DNA of 21,076 bases from the NCBI RefSeq assembly GCF_035688975.1, contig NZ_DASSMH010000037.1:1-21076 (forward strand). The letters are read 5' to 3'. The DNA is from CALMNV01 sp035688975. Lineage in GTDB: Bacteria > Actinomycetota > Actinomycetes > Actinomycetales > Dermatophilaceae. The notes beneath the pieces are model-generated. The model was not told where the DNA came from and made no database searches. It saw only the letters and a list, made by a program, of their open reading frames with translations. Shown piece by piece: positions 1 to 8,291 of the stretch (positions are counted from its first letter, which is position 1; every line of letters begins with the position of its first letter). The position numbers were made by a program, and so were the translations under genes.

Positions 1-849
<849 letters not shown>

Positions 850-868
850 AGTTGATCCCCTCCTAAAG

Positions 869-887
869 GTCCGGCGAGTGGCCGGAC
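869..887 (-). promoter_or_regulatory. Hairpin just upstream of the citrate synthase SD
   Basis: A perfect 7-bp inverted repeat, GTCCGGC (869-875) and GCCGGAC (881-887), has a 5-base loop. It ends about 4 bases before the AGGAGGGG Shine-Dalgarno of gltA. A -10-like TAACGT lies at 901-906 on the minus strand, so the hairpin would be inside a short 5' UTR. It could protect the mRNA or modulate ribosome access; which, if either, is inference. Confidence 0.45.
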
Positions 888-900
888 GTTTCAGCACGGG

Positions 901-906
901 ACGTTA
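901..906 (-). promoter_or_regulatory. Possible -10 element for citrate synthase
   Basis: TAACGT on the minus strand fits the TANNNT actinobacterial -10 consensus. It would place a transcription start near 894, about 45 bases before the GTG. No good -35 is seen at 17-18 bases, so this is tentative. It would let gltA be transcribed separately from fdxA-dapC. Confidence 0.3.
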
Positions 907-956
907 CCCCAGCCGGCTTGGCGCCGGGCACCGGAGGTGGGCCTCGTCGCCGAGCG

Positions 957-2066
957 TCAGAGCCTGGCGGCCGCCGCGGCGACGCGCTCGTCGGTCGCCG
1001 TGAGGGCTATTCGCACGTGCCGGGCGCCGGCGGGCCCGTAGAAGGCGCCCGGGGCGACGAGGATGCCTCGGTCGGCCAGCGCGGACACCGTCTGCCAGCA
1101 GTCCTCGTCCCGGGTGGCCCACAGGTAGAGGCCGGCCTCGGACACCTCCACCCGCAGGCCCGCTCGGGCGACCGCCGGAAGCAGCGTGTCCCGGCGGCGG
1201 CGGTAGGTCTCGCGCTGGGCCGCGACGTGGGCGTCGTCCCGGAGGGCGGCGGCCATGGCCGCCTGCACGGGCGCCGGCATCATCATCCCGGCGTGCTTGC
1301 GGACCTCGAGGATGCCGCGCACCAGCGCGCGGTCGCCCGCGACGAAGGCGGCGCGGTAGCCCGCGACGTTGGACTGCTTGGACAGGGAGTAGACCGCGAG
1401 CAGGCCCTCGTGGCTGTCCCCGCACACGTCCGGGTGCAGGATGCTGGGCGTGGCCGAGCCGTCCGCGCCCGGGCGCCAGTCGAGCTCGGCGTAGCACTCG
1501 TCGCTGGCGACGACGACGCCGTGCTCGCGGGCCCAGCGGACCACCTTGGCCAGGTGCGGGACGCCGAGGACCCGGCCGTCCGGGTTGCCCGGGCTGTTGA
1601 GCCAGAGGAGCCGGGGCGTCGTCGACGTCGTGGGGGGCCCGAGGCTCGTCAGCGACTGCGCCACGACCGCGGTCGCCCCCGCGAGCCGCGCCCCGACGTC
1701 GTAGGTCGGGTACGCGACGGCCGGGATGCCGACGAGGTCACCCGCGCCGAGGCCGAGGATCGTCGGGAGCCAGGCCACCAGCTCCTTGCTCCCGATGGTG
1801 GGCAGCACGGCGTCCGCCGTGAGGGTGACGCCACGTCGCCGGGCGAACCAGTCGACGACCGCGGCCCGCACGTCCTCGGTCCCGACGGTGAGCGGGTAGC
1901 CGTGCGCGTCCGCCGCGTCGGCGAGCGCGGCCTGGACCACCGGCGGCGTCGGGTCCACCGGGGTGCCGACCGACAGGTCGACGATGCCGTCCGGGTGGGC
2001 CGCGGCCCGCTTCTTGTAGGGGTCGAGCAGGTCCCAGGGGAAGTCGGGAAGGCCCGAGACGCTCAC
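957..2066 (-). CDS. dapC: Succinyldiaminopimelate transaminase (DapC-type aminotransferase)
   Basis: This is a PLP-dependent fold-type I aminotransferase of 369 residues. It most likely converts N-succinyl-2-amino-6-ketopimelate to N-succinyl-LL-diaminopimelate in lysine and peptidoglycan precursor synthesis. Visible hallmarks are WLNSPGNPDG (155-164), SDECYAELDW (188-197, the Asp and Tyr contacting PLP), the Schiff-base lysine in SLSKQSNVAGYR (K230) and the downstream substrate Arg in GYR (R238). The N-terminus PDFPWDLLDPYKKRAAAHPDGIVDLSVGTPVDPTP is typical of the actinobacterial DapC subfamily. The GTG at 2066 overlaps the ferredoxin stop as GTGA, indicating translational coupling. The ORF stays open far upstream of this GTG, but that stretch is antisense or overlaps fdxA and is not credible. 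The ferredoxin-DapC pair is conserved in actinobacteria (Rv1177-Rv1178 in M. tuberculosis). Substrate is inferred from family and context. Confidence 0.9.
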   Translation of the reverse strand: MSVSGLPDFPWDLLDPYKKRAAAHPDGIVDLSVGTPVDPTPPVVQAALADAADAHGYPLTVGTEDVRAAVVDWFARRRGVTLTADAVLPTIGSKELVAWLPTILGLGAGDLVGIPAVAYPTYDVGARLAGATAVVAQSLTSLGPPTTSTTPRLLWLNSPGNPDGRVLGVPHLAKVVRWAREHGVVVASDECYAELDWRPGADGSATPSILHPDVCGDSHEGLLAVYSLSKQSNVAGYRAAFVAGDRALVRGILEVRKHAGMMMPAPVQAAMAAALRDDAHVAAQRETYRRRRDTLLPAVARAGLRVEVSEAGLYLWATRDEDCWQTVSALADRGILVAPGAFYGPAGARHVRIALTATDERVAAAAARL

Positions 2067-2389
2067 TCGTCGTGTTCCTGGGGCGGCAGCGCCTCGATGA
2101 TGGGGTGGTCCTTCTCGATGAGCCCGAGCTTGGCCGCGCCGCCGGGGCTGCCGAGGTCGTTGAAGAACTCGACGTTCGCCGTGTAGTACTCGCTCCACTG
2201 CTCGGGCACGTCGTCCTCGTAGTAGATCGCCTCCACGGGGCACACCGGCTCGCAGGCACCGCAGTCGACGCACTCGTCGGGGTGGATGTAGAGCGAGCGC
2301 CGGCCCTCGTAGATGCAGTCGACCGGACACTCCTCGATGCACGCCTTGTCCTTCAGGTCGACACAAGGCTGAGCGATGACATACGTCAT
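2063..2389 (-). CDS. fdxA: 7Fe ferredoxin (3Fe-4S / 4Fe-4S)
   Basis: This is a small electron carrier of 108 residues. Cysteine spacing matches the Azotobacter ferredoxin I type. C9, C17 and C50 would bind a 3Fe-4S cluster; C21, C40, C43 and C46 would bind a 4Fe-4S cluster. C25 is the extra free cysteine seen in this family. The acidic C-terminal extension (residues 55-108) is also typical, and the start MTYVIAQPCVDLKDKACIEECP is highly conserved. The ATG at 2389 follows a GGAGGT Shine-Dalgarno with an 8-base spacer. The gene heads the fdxA-dapC pair, whose reading frames overlap by 4 bases. Such ferredoxins supply low-potential electrons to cytochromes P450 and other oxidoreductases; the partner here cannot be told. 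The symbol fdxA is generic; mycobacterial annotation calls the equivalent fdxC. Confidence 0.95.
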   Translation of the reverse strand: MTYVIAQPCVDLKDKACIEECPVDCIYEGRRSLYIHPDECVDCGACEPVCPVEAIYYEDDVPEQWSEYYTANVEFFNDLGSPGGAAKLGLIEKDHPIIEALPPQEHDE

Positions 2390-2442
2390 GAGAGAGCGGA
2401 CCTCCGGCTCTAGGGACATGCGGGACCAGGTGCTGCACCGCC

Positions 2443-2458
2443 TAGTATGCCGGACATG
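2443..2458 (+). promoter_or_regulatory. Leaderless-type promoter and start of the GNAT gene
   Basis: A TAGTAT hexamer at 2443-2448 is followed by 7 bases and then ATG at 2456. This is the spacing expected when transcription begins on the A of the start codon. No Shine-Dalgarno precedes either candidate ATG (2447 or 2456). The first ATG lies inside the -10 itself, which argues for 2456. Only 66 bases separate this start from the divergent fdxA start. Confidence 0.5.
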
Positions 2459-3505
2459 ACTGGGGTTCCCGCGGCCGGGGCTGGGGGCGCGGCGCCCTCC
2501 GGGGACCCGGTCGCCCGCCTGACGATCGGCGGCCGCGTGGTCGTCCGCCACCGCCTCCCCGAGGGCTCCGCGGCCGGCGCGACGGACGTCCTCGGCGTCC
2601 TCCTGGCCCGCGACCCGGAGCGGCTCGTGGTCGATACCGCGCGGGGTCGGGTGACGGTCCGGCGCTCGGACGTCGTGGCCGCCAAGGACGTCCCACCGCC
2701 CGCGAGCCGCGCCGGCCGGCCGCACGAGCGGGTCGGGATCGACGACCTCGAGCTGCTCATGGCCCGTGGCTGGGTGGCGGTCGAGCAGGCACAGCTCGGC
2801 AGGTGGCTGCTGCGCGCGGCGGGCGGCTTCACCGGACGCGCCAATTCCGTTCTCGCCGTGGGGGATCCGCCCCTGTCGCTTGGCGAGGCCATCACGTTCG
2901 CGGAGCAGTGGTATGCCGCCCGCGGCCTCCCGACGGTCTTCCAGCTCCCCGGGGCGGCCGGGTTCGCCCCCGCCGAGCAGCCCCTGGGGGCGGCCCTGCT
3001 GGGCCGTGGCTACGCCGTGGGCGGTGACCGGCCCGAGTGGGAGCGCGCGCTCGTCATGACCGGTGCGTCGGTGGCGGTCCCGCCGGCGCCCGACGACGCC
3101 GTGCCGGTCGTGACCGACGGCGTGCTCACCCCGGAGTGGCTGCGTGCCTACGCGGAGCAGCGCTCCGTCGTCCCCGGCGCCACCGAGGCGGTGCTGACGG
3201 GCAGCGACGGCCAGCTCTTCCTCTCGGTGCGCGACCCGGCGTCCTCGCTCGTCGTGGGACTGGCCCGGATGTCGGTCAGCCCCGGCTGGGCCGGCGTCTT
3301 CGGCCTCTGGGTGCATCCCGACCATCGGCGCCGCGGACTGGCAACCGCTCTCGTCTCGGCGATCGCCGGGATCGCCCGAGACAGCAACCTGCCGGCCATC
3401 TACCTGCAGGTCTCGGCCCACAACGCGGCCGGTGTCCGCTTCTGGGAGCAGCTCGGCTTCGCGGTCCACCACGAGTACGCCTACCTCGTCGCGCCGCCCA
3501 CCTGA
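2456..3505 (+). CDS. GNAT acetyltransferase with N-terminal Tudor/SH3-like domain (Rv0428c-like)
   Basis: A 349-residue protein. The C-terminal ~100 residues form a GCN5-related N-acetyltransferase fold. They include the beta-bulge segment FGLWVHPDHRRRGLATALV (acetyl-CoA pyrophosphate loop R-R-R-G-L-A near 291-296) and YLQVSAHNAAGVRFWEQLGF, the usual motif B. The N-terminal part (about 15-80) is a small beta-rich module, IGGRVVVRHRLPEG...DVLGVLLARDPERLVVDTARGRVTVRRSDVVAAKDVP. It resembles the Tudor/SH3-like domain that precedes the GNAT domain in M. tuberculosis Rv0428c-type proteins. The middle (90-220) resembles a degenerate second GNAT half. The acceptor substrate is unknown. It is divergent from fdxA and convergent with the transporter cluster. 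Start at 2456 was preferred for the leaderless promoter; 2447 would add three residues. The GNAT call is firm, the subfamily moderate. Confidence 0.85.
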   Translation: MTGVPAAGAGGAAPSGDPVARLTIGGRVVVRHRLPEGSAAGATDVLGVLLARDPERLVVDTARGRVTVRRSDVVAAKDVPPPASRAGRPHERVGIDDLELLMARGWVAVEQAQLGRWLLRAAGGFTGRANSVLAVGDPPLSLGEAITFAEQWYAARGLPTVFQLPGAAGFAPAEQPLGAALLGRGYAVGGDRPEWERALVMTGASVAVPPAPDDAVPVVTDGVLTPEWLRAYAEQRSVVPGATEAVLTGSDGQLFLSVRDPASSLVVGLARMSVSPGWAGVFGLWVHPDHRRRGLATALVSAIAGIARDSNLPAIYLQVSAHNAAGVRFWEQLGFAVHHEYAYLVAPPT

Positions 3506-3513
3506 CCCCGCCC

Positions 3514-3530
3514 CCTCCGGACTCCGGGGG
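3514..3530. terminator. Possible bidirectional terminator hairpin
   Basis: Between the convergent stops of the GNAT gene (3505) and the UrtE-like ATPase gene (3546) lies an imperfect self-complementary run. CCTCCGGA pairs with TCCGGGGG through about 8 pairs, one of them G-T, with a minimal loop. There is no T-tract, as is common in high-GC actinobacteria. Position rather than strength supports the call. Confidence 0.35.
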
Positions 3531-3545
3531 ATGGCGGCGGCGGGG

Positions 3546-4250
3546 TCAGACCCCCAGCAGCTCGTGCTGGAGCGAGACGTCGGAGAGCAGGTGGTCGGTC
3601 TTGAGGTTCGAGACGATCCGTCCCTTGTCCATGACGTATGCCGTGTCCGCGACCGACGCCGCGAACTCGAGGTTCTGCTCGACGATGACCACGGTGATGC
3701 CGCGGCGCTTGTTGATGTCCTTGATCTCGGCGGCGATCTGCTGGACGATCGAGGGCTGGATCCCCTCGGACGGCTCGTCGAGCAGGAGCAGGTCCGGCGC
3801 GGTGACGAGAGCACGCGCGAGCGCGAGGATCTGCTGCTGGCCCCCGGAGAGGGACGACCCGGCCTGGTCCCGCTTCTCGCGCAGGATGGGGAACTGCTCG
3901 AGCATCTCCTCGACGAGCTCCTGCCAGCCCGGCTTGCGCGCGGCATACCCGGCGACCCGGAGGTTGTCGAGCACGGTCAGCTCGGAGAAGATCTGCCGAC
4001 CCTGCGGCACGTAGGCGACCCCCGCCCGGGCGCGCTCGTGAGCCTTGAGCCGGGTCACCGCGCGCCCCGCCACGAGGATCTCGCCGCTCGTGCACGAGAT
4101 CTCGCCACTCACGGTGCGCAGCAGGGTCGTCTTGCCGACCCCGTTGCGTCCGAGCAGCGCCACGAGCTGGGCGTCGCCGACCTCGAGGTCGATGCCGTGC
4201 AGGACCGGGGTGCGGCCGTAGCCCGCCGAGACGTCACGTAGCTGGAGCAT
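3546..4250 (-). CDS. Urea/amide-type ABC transporter ATP-binding subunit (UrtE-like)
   Basis: A 234-residue ATPase of the branched-chain amino acid/urea/amide (HAAT) transporter family, working at the inner face of the membrane. Motifs: Walker A GRNGVGKTT (34-42), Q-loop in YVPQGRQIFSELTV (Q83), signature LSGGQ (134-138) and Walker B LLLLDEPSEGIQPS (154-167). The usual switch histidine is replaced by Gln in VIVEQN, as in LivF/UrtE proteins. The GRNGVGKTTLLRT...VPQGRQIF...DEPSEGIQPSIV wording is closer to UrtE than to LivF. Its ATG (4250) lies within the 3' end of the fused permease/ATPase gene (17-base overlap), so translation is likely coupled. It is the last gene of the operon, ending 41 bases before the convergent GNAT stop. 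No urease genes are in the window, so the substrate need not be urea. Confidence 0.9.
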   Translation of the reverse strand: MLQLRDVSAGYGRTPVLHGIDLEVGDAQLVALLGRNGVGKTTLLRTVSGEISCTSGEILVAGRAVTRLKAHERARAGVAYVPQGRQIFSELTVLDNLRVAGYAARKPGWQELVEEMLEQFPILREKRDQAGSSLSGGQQQILALARALVTAPDLLLLDEPSEGIQPSIVQQIAAEIKDINKRRGITVVIVEQNLEFAASVADTAYVMDKGRIVSNLKTDHLLSDVSLQHELLGV

Positions 4251-6033
4251 CGATGGCCGCCTTACCGAGGTAGATGTCGAGGACCTGCTCGTCGTGGCGC
4301 AGCTCCTCGATGGAGCCGCGCCGGAAGACCTGGCCCTGGTGGAGCATGACGACGTCGGACCCCAGCTGGCGCACGAAGTCCATGTCGTGCTCGACGACGA
4401 CGACCGTGGCGCCCTTGGCGAGGTCCTGCACCAGCCGGACCGTGCGGCTGGTCTCCTCGCGCGTCATCCCGGCCGTCGGCTCGTCGAGGAGGACGACCTC
4501 CGGGTGACCGGCGACGACCATCGCGATCTCCAGCCACTGGCGCTGGCCGTGGGCCAGGTCACCGACCAGCGTCTCCTGCCGCTCGGCGATGCCGAAGTCC
4601 CGCAGCACGGCGGCGGTGATCGCGTCGGCGCGGCCTACGGAACGGCTCTTGGCGTAGGCCGCGAGCCAGACGTTCTCCCGGATGGTCATCTCGTTGTAGA
4701 CGCTCGGCACCTGGGTCTTGATGCCGAGCCCCAGCTGGGCGCGGCGATGGGGCGGCAGGTGCGTGATGTCCTGGCCGTTGAGGCGGATCTCGCCGGACGT
4801 CGCCGGGTAGCGGCCGACGAGCAGGCTGAAGAAGGTGCTCTTGCCGGCACCGTTGGGGCCGAGGAGGGAGGTGACGGTCCGCGGGGGGAAGGTGGCCGAG
4901 ACCCGCGTCAGCGCGTGCACCCCACCGAACGACTTGGTGAGCTCGCTCGCGACCAGCTCCCCGGCGTCGCGCGGACGGTCCTCCTCGAGCGGTCCACCCG
5001 CGCCGCGCGCGGCGGCCGGGCGGCGACCGACATCGAGGCCGAGCCGCCGCAGCCCGGAGTGGACGGCGGCCAGCAGCCCCTCGGGGGCGAGCAGCACGAC
5101 GAGGATCATGATGCCGCCGAGCACGATCGGGGTGAGGTCACCACCGGTGCCTCCCATGATCGTCTGGATCTCCTGGATGACGACGGTCCCGACGAACGCG
5201 CCGAACAGCGAGCGGCGACCACCGACCAGCACCCAGATGATCACCAGGGCGGCCTGCTGCAGGCTGAAGACCGCCGGGTTCGTGAACTGCCCCCAGGCGG
5301 CGAACTCGGCGCCCGCCAGGCCCGCGACGACTCCGCCGACGACGAAGGCCGTGAGCCGGGCGCGCCGGACGTCGTAGCCGAGCAGCTGCGAGCGCAGCTC
5401 GTTGTCCCGCACGGCGACGAGGGTGCGGCCGAAGGGCCGGCGCAGGAGCTGGTCCAGACCGAGCACGACGACGGCGGCAAGCCCGACGACGAACATCAGC
5501 TGGAGCCCGGCGTTGAGCGGGGCGCTGACCGTGCCGAGCGCGGGGATGCCCGCCATGCCGTTGTAGCCGCCGAAGAGGGCCGACCCGATGTGGTACTCCG
5601 GGGACCCGGTGCTCGACATGAACGTCAGGAGCACCAGCGTCACGGCGAGGGTGATGATGCCGACGTAGAGCTCACCGACGTTGCCGTAGAAGATGAAGTA
5701 GCCCAGCAGGAGGGCGAAGAGCCCCGCCACGGCCCCGGCGACGAGCAGCGAGGAGAAGGTCTCGCCCGTGACCTCCGACAGGTTGATGGCCGAGACGCCG
5801 TAGGCGTAGGAGCCGATCCCGAACAGCGCCCCCTGGCCGAAGCTGAAGATCCCTCCGTAGCCCCACACGAAGGTGAGGCTGACCGCCAGCTGGCCGAAGA
5901 TGACCCACAGCGCCCACTGCTGCGCGAGGAAGGAGGACGAGCCGGCTGCGGCCGCAGCAGCCGCCACGACGGCGAGCAGGACCAGGCCGACCCGGCCCGG
6001 CATGGACCTCGCCCGGTCGAGAATTGCGTTCAT
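4234..6033 (-). CDS. Fused ABC permease/ATP-binding protein (UrtC-UrtD-like)
   Basis: A 599-residue natural fusion. Residues about 13-325 are a LivM/UrtC-type permease with multiple hydrophobic helices and the coupling segment LLRRPFGRTLVAVRDNELRSQLLGYDV (196-222). An arginine- and proline-rich linker (about 328-358) leads to an ATPase. That domain has Walker A GPNGAGKST (392-400), Walker B VVLLDEPTAGMTREE (513-527), switch H549 and the non-canonical signature LAHGQRQWLEIAM (493-505). LxHGQ(K/R)QWLEI and GMT are hallmarks of UrtD, so the transporter belongs to the urea/short-chain-amide branch rather than the leucine branch. ATG at 6033 follows AGAGGGG with a short spacer, 28 bases after the UrtB-like stop. 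The in-frame extension upstream to 6192 overlaps that gene and is rejected. Fusions of this kind occur in actinobacterial HAAT transporters. The C-terminus overlaps the next gene. Confidence 0.92.
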   Translation of the reverse strand: MNAILDRARSMPGRVGLVLLAVVAAAAAAAGSSSFLAQQWALWVIFGQLAVSLTFVWGYGGIFSFGQGALFGIGSYAYGVSAINLSEVTGETFSSLLVAGAVAGLFALLLGYFIFYGNVGELYVGIITLAVTLVLLTFMSSTGSPEYHIGSALFGGYNGMAGIPALGTVSAPLNAGLQLMFVVGLAAVVVLGLDQLLRRPFGRTLVAVRDNELRSQLLGYDVRRARLTAFVVGGVVAGLAGAEFAAWGQFTNPAVFSLQQAALVIIWVLVGGRRSLFGAFVGTVVIQEIQTIMGGTGGDLTPIVLGGIMILVVLLAPEGLLAAVHSGLRRLGLDVGRRPAAARGAGGPLEEDRPRDAGELVASELTKSFGGVHALTRVSATFPPRTVTSLLGPNGAGKSTFFSLLVGRYPATSGEIRLNGQDITHLPPHRRAQLGLGIKTQVPSVYNEMTIRENVWLAAYAKSRSVGRADAITAAVLRDFGIAERQETLVGDLAHGQRQWLEIAMVVAGHPEVVLLDEPTAGMTREETSRTVRLVQDLAKGATVVVVEHDMDFVRQLGSDVVMLHQGQVFRRGSIEELRHDEQVLDIYLGKAAIDAPAT

Positions 6034-6061
6034 GGTGCCCCTCTTGAGGATGCGAGCGTGG

Positions 6062-6928
6062 TCAGAACCGTCGGCCCCACTTGCCGCTGATGCCGTTGGG
6101 CATGAACCGCAGCAGCACGATGGCGACGAGGAGCAGGGAGATGGAGCCGAAGAAGGCGGTGGACGCGTTGGAGACCAGCCCCTGCACCCCACCGAGGAGC
6201 GCGGACGCGGATGCCGTGCCCGTCAGGACGGCCGCACCTCCGGAGATGACGGTCATGAAGGCGTTGCCGACGTACTGCTGGCCGAAGGTGGGCACGACGC
6301 CGGCAAGGGCGGAGAGCAAGGCCCCACCGAAGCCGGCGAGGGCCGCCCCGAAGCCGAAGGTGAGCATGTTGATGCGACGCACGTCGATGCCGATGGCGGC
6401 GGCCATGGTGGGGTCGAGGGTGGCCGCCCGGGCCATGACGCCGTACCGCGTCCTGGTGAACACGACCCAGACGAGCCCGAGCATCGCCACGGCCGCGAGG
6501 TCGACGACGACGGAGTAGTCGGAGAAGGAGTACGGCCCGATGGTGAACGACCCCAACGGCGTGGGCAGTGAGTGCGTGCTCGTGCCGTAGATCAACGTCA
6601 CCACCTGGATCAGGATGAGGCTGAGCCCCCACGTGGCGAGCATCATCGCGGCGAGGCGCCCGTAGAGGAAGCGCACCAGCACCCGCTCGATGACGATGCC
6701 GAAGAGGCCGACGGCGAGCGCGCCGAGGACGGCCGCGACCCAGAAGCTCATGCCCAGGCGGTAGAACGACACGGTCGCGTACGCGCCGAGCATGAGGAAC
6801 TCGCCGTGCGCGAGGTTGATCAGGCCCATCATGCCGAAGATCACGGCAAGCCCGACGGAGACGATGACGAGCAGGGCGATGCTGTTGACGACCGACAGGG
6901 CGATCGCGGCGACGTGCGGCATATCCAT
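6062..6928 (-). CDS. Urea/amide-type ABC transporter permease (UrtB/LivH-like)
   Basis: A 288-residue integral membrane permease of the HAAT family with about eight hydrophobic segments. Hallmarks are the N-terminal VSVGLAVIFGMMGLINLAHGEFLMLGAY (24-50), characteristic of LivH/UrtB, and the cytoplasmic coupling loop FTRTRYGVMARAATLDPTMAAAIGIDV (157-183). The C-terminal FGQQYVGNAFMTVISGGAAVLTGT (215-238) resembles UrtB. ATG at 6928 has GAGGAG 6 bases upstream; a second ATG two codons in is possible. It pairs with the permease half of the fused downstream protein to form the channel. The gene lies 57 bases downstream of the binding-protein gene, separated from it by a strong hairpin that probably lowers permease expression relative to the binding protein. 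Confidence 0.92.
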   Translation of the reverse strand: MDMPHVAAIALSVVNSIALLVIVSVGLAVIFGMMGLINLAHGEFLMLGAYATVSFYRLGMSFWVAAVLGALAVGLFGIVIERVLVRFLYGRLAAMMLATWGLSLILIQVVTLIYGTSTHSLPTPLGSFTIGPYSFSDYSVVVDLAAVAMLGLVWVVFTRTRYGVMARAATLDPTMAAAIGIDVRRINMLTFGFGAALAGFGGALLSALAGVVPTFGQQYVGNAFMTVISGGAAVLTGTASASALLGGVQGLVSNASTAFFGSISLLLVAIVLLRFMPNGISGKWGRRF

Positions 6929-6940
6929 GGAAGGCTCCTC

Positions 6941-6975
6941 GCGGAGCCGGCCCGGGGGAGGAGGGCCGGCTCCGC
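6941..6975 (-). promoter_or_regulatory. Strong intercistronic hairpin between binding-protein and permease genes
   Basis: A perfect 13-bp inverted repeat (6941-6953 with 6963-6975) encloses a 9-base purine-rich loop and has no T-tract. It starts 10 bases after the binding-protein stop and ends against the GAGGAG Shine-Dalgarno of the permease gene. Such hairpins commonly block 3' exonucleases or partly terminate transcription, giving excess binding protein. It may also occlude the permease ribosome site. Confidence 0.75.
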
Positions 6976-6985
6976 CGTCAGGGGG

Positions 6986-8263
6986 TCAGTCGAGACTGAA
7001 CTGCTTGTTGACGTCGGGCTTCGACTGGAGGTCGCACACGGACTGCTCCCACGCGGGCTGGACCTGGGCGGTCGTGGAGACGATGTCGAAGGTGTGCGTG
7101 TCGTTGGTCTTGGCGATGTGCACGTCGTAGACGGTGTGGTGGGTCTTGGGGTCGACGCTCACCGCGCCGCCGGGGCCGTCGAAGCTGATCCCGCCCTCCA
7201 GGCTCTGGATGACCTTGGTCCGCTCGACGCTGCCGGCCTTCTTGACCGCGTCGGCATACATGTGGATGCCGTTCCACACGTCGATGTCCTGGGCCGTCGG
7301 CTCCTGGTATCCGGCGCCGTTCGCCTCGTGCCAGAGCTTCTTGAAGGCCGCGTTCTCGGGGCGGTCCAGCGCCGCGTAGTACGACGCGGCGACGAAGATG
7401 TTGCGGGCCTCCTTGGGGTCGAGCACGACGTGCTCGCCGCTCAGGCCGAACGTCTCGGACAGGATCGGCGTGCTCGCGTTGAGCCCCGCCGCGGCATACG
7501 CCCGGTAGAAGGCCACGTGGTTGGTCCCGACGAGCATCGACGCCACGAGGTCGGGCTTGGCCGCCTGGATGTGGTTGATGATCGAGTTGAAGTCCGACAC
7601 GTTGAGCGGGACGAACTCGGTGTTGAGGACGGTCCCGCCCGCGTCGGCCGTCAGCTTCTGCACCCACTTGGCCGCGTTGTGCCCGAAGTTGTAGTCCGCG
7701 GCGACGACGTAGACCTTCGGGCCGTACTTCTTGATGCCCCACGGCATCAGCGGCGCGATGGTCTGGTCGAGCGTGGCGCCGTTGAGGAAGGTGTTCTTGT
7801 CGCACACGCCGCCCTCGTAGGGCTCGTTGTACATGTAGAGCGTCTTGGCGCGGTCGGTGACGGGACGGACCGCCTCCCGGGAGGCGCTGGTGATGCCGCC
7901 CATGACGACGTCGACCTTGTCCTGCTGGGCAAGCTGGTTGGCGTACTGCGCATACTTCGCGTTGTCGGACTGGGGGTCGTAGCTGACGAGCTCGAGCTTG
8001 CGACCGAGCACCCCGCCCTTGCCGTTGACGTCGGCCACGGCCATCTGCGCGGCCTTCTGCATGGGCTTGCCGGCCAAGGCCAGCTCGCCGGTCTGGTCCA
8101 GCAGCATGCCGATCCTGATGGGGCCGGTGCCCTGGGTGCTGTCGGAGGACCCGCCGCCGCTGAAGGCACCGCCCCCGCAGGCGGTGAGGGCCGTCGTGAG
8201 GAGGCCGGCGCACGCTGCGGCGCCGATGGTGGTGGCGCGGCGGCGCCAGATGGTCTTCGGCAT
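6986..8263 (-). CDS. Urea/short-chain-amide type ABC substrate-binding lipoprotein (UrtA/AmiC-like)
   Basis: A 425-residue extracytoplasmic binding protein. A lipoprotein signal, MPKTIWRRR plus a hydrophobic stretch ending LTAC (lipobox 26-29, acylated C29), is followed by a Gly/Ser-rich linker and a Peripla_BP_6-type fold from about residue 48. Landmarks recall UrtA and AmiC: IRIGMLLDQTGELA (49-62), NGKGGVLGRKLELVSYDPQSD (80-100), YMYNEPYEGGVCDKNTFLNGA (143-163, the ligand-pocket Tyr/Glu stretch), VYVVAADYNFG (184-194), AGGTVLNTEFVPL (208-220) and FDGPGGAVSVDPKTHHT (361-377). It is thus likelier to bind urea, a short amide or a related small polar compound than branched-chain amino acids. 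ATG at 8263 follows GAAAGG. It has its own promoter and a structured leader (8264-8414). Exact ligand unknown. Confidence 0.9.
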   Translation of the reverse strand: MPKTIWRRRATTIGAAACAGLLTTALTACGGGAFSGGGSSDSTQGTGPIRIGMLLDQTGELALAGKPMQKAAQMAVADVNGKGGVLGRKLELVSYDPQSDNAKYAQYANQLAQQDKVDVVMGGITSASREAVRPVTDRAKTLYMYNEPYEGGVCDKNTFLNGATLDQTIAPLMPWGIKKYGPKVYVVAADYNFGHNAAKWVQKLTADAGGTVLNTEFVPLNVSDFNSIINHIQAAKPDLVASMLVGTNHVAFYRAYAAAGLNASTPILSETFGLSGEHVVLDPKEARNIFVAASYYAALDRPENAAFKKLWHEANGAGYQEPTAQDIDVWNGIHMYADAVKKAGSVERTKVIQSLEGGISFDGPGGAVSVDPKTHHTVYDVHIAKTNDTHTFDIVSTTAQVQPAWEQSVCDLQSKPDVNKQFSLD

Positions 8264-8291
8264 CGTGGACCTTTCGTGAAGGAAGAGCGCC

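Noticed and set aside
4294..6090. 598-residue plus-strand reading frame antisense to the fused permease/ATPase
   Set aside because: Compositionally a mirror of the real gene, with no motifs or ribosome site.
3546..8263. Leucine/isoleucine/valine (Liv) transporter assignment
   Set aside because: The LAHGQRQWLEI signature, the GMT motif after Walker B and AmiC/UrtA-like binding-protein segments favour the urea/amide branch. The generic family remains the same.
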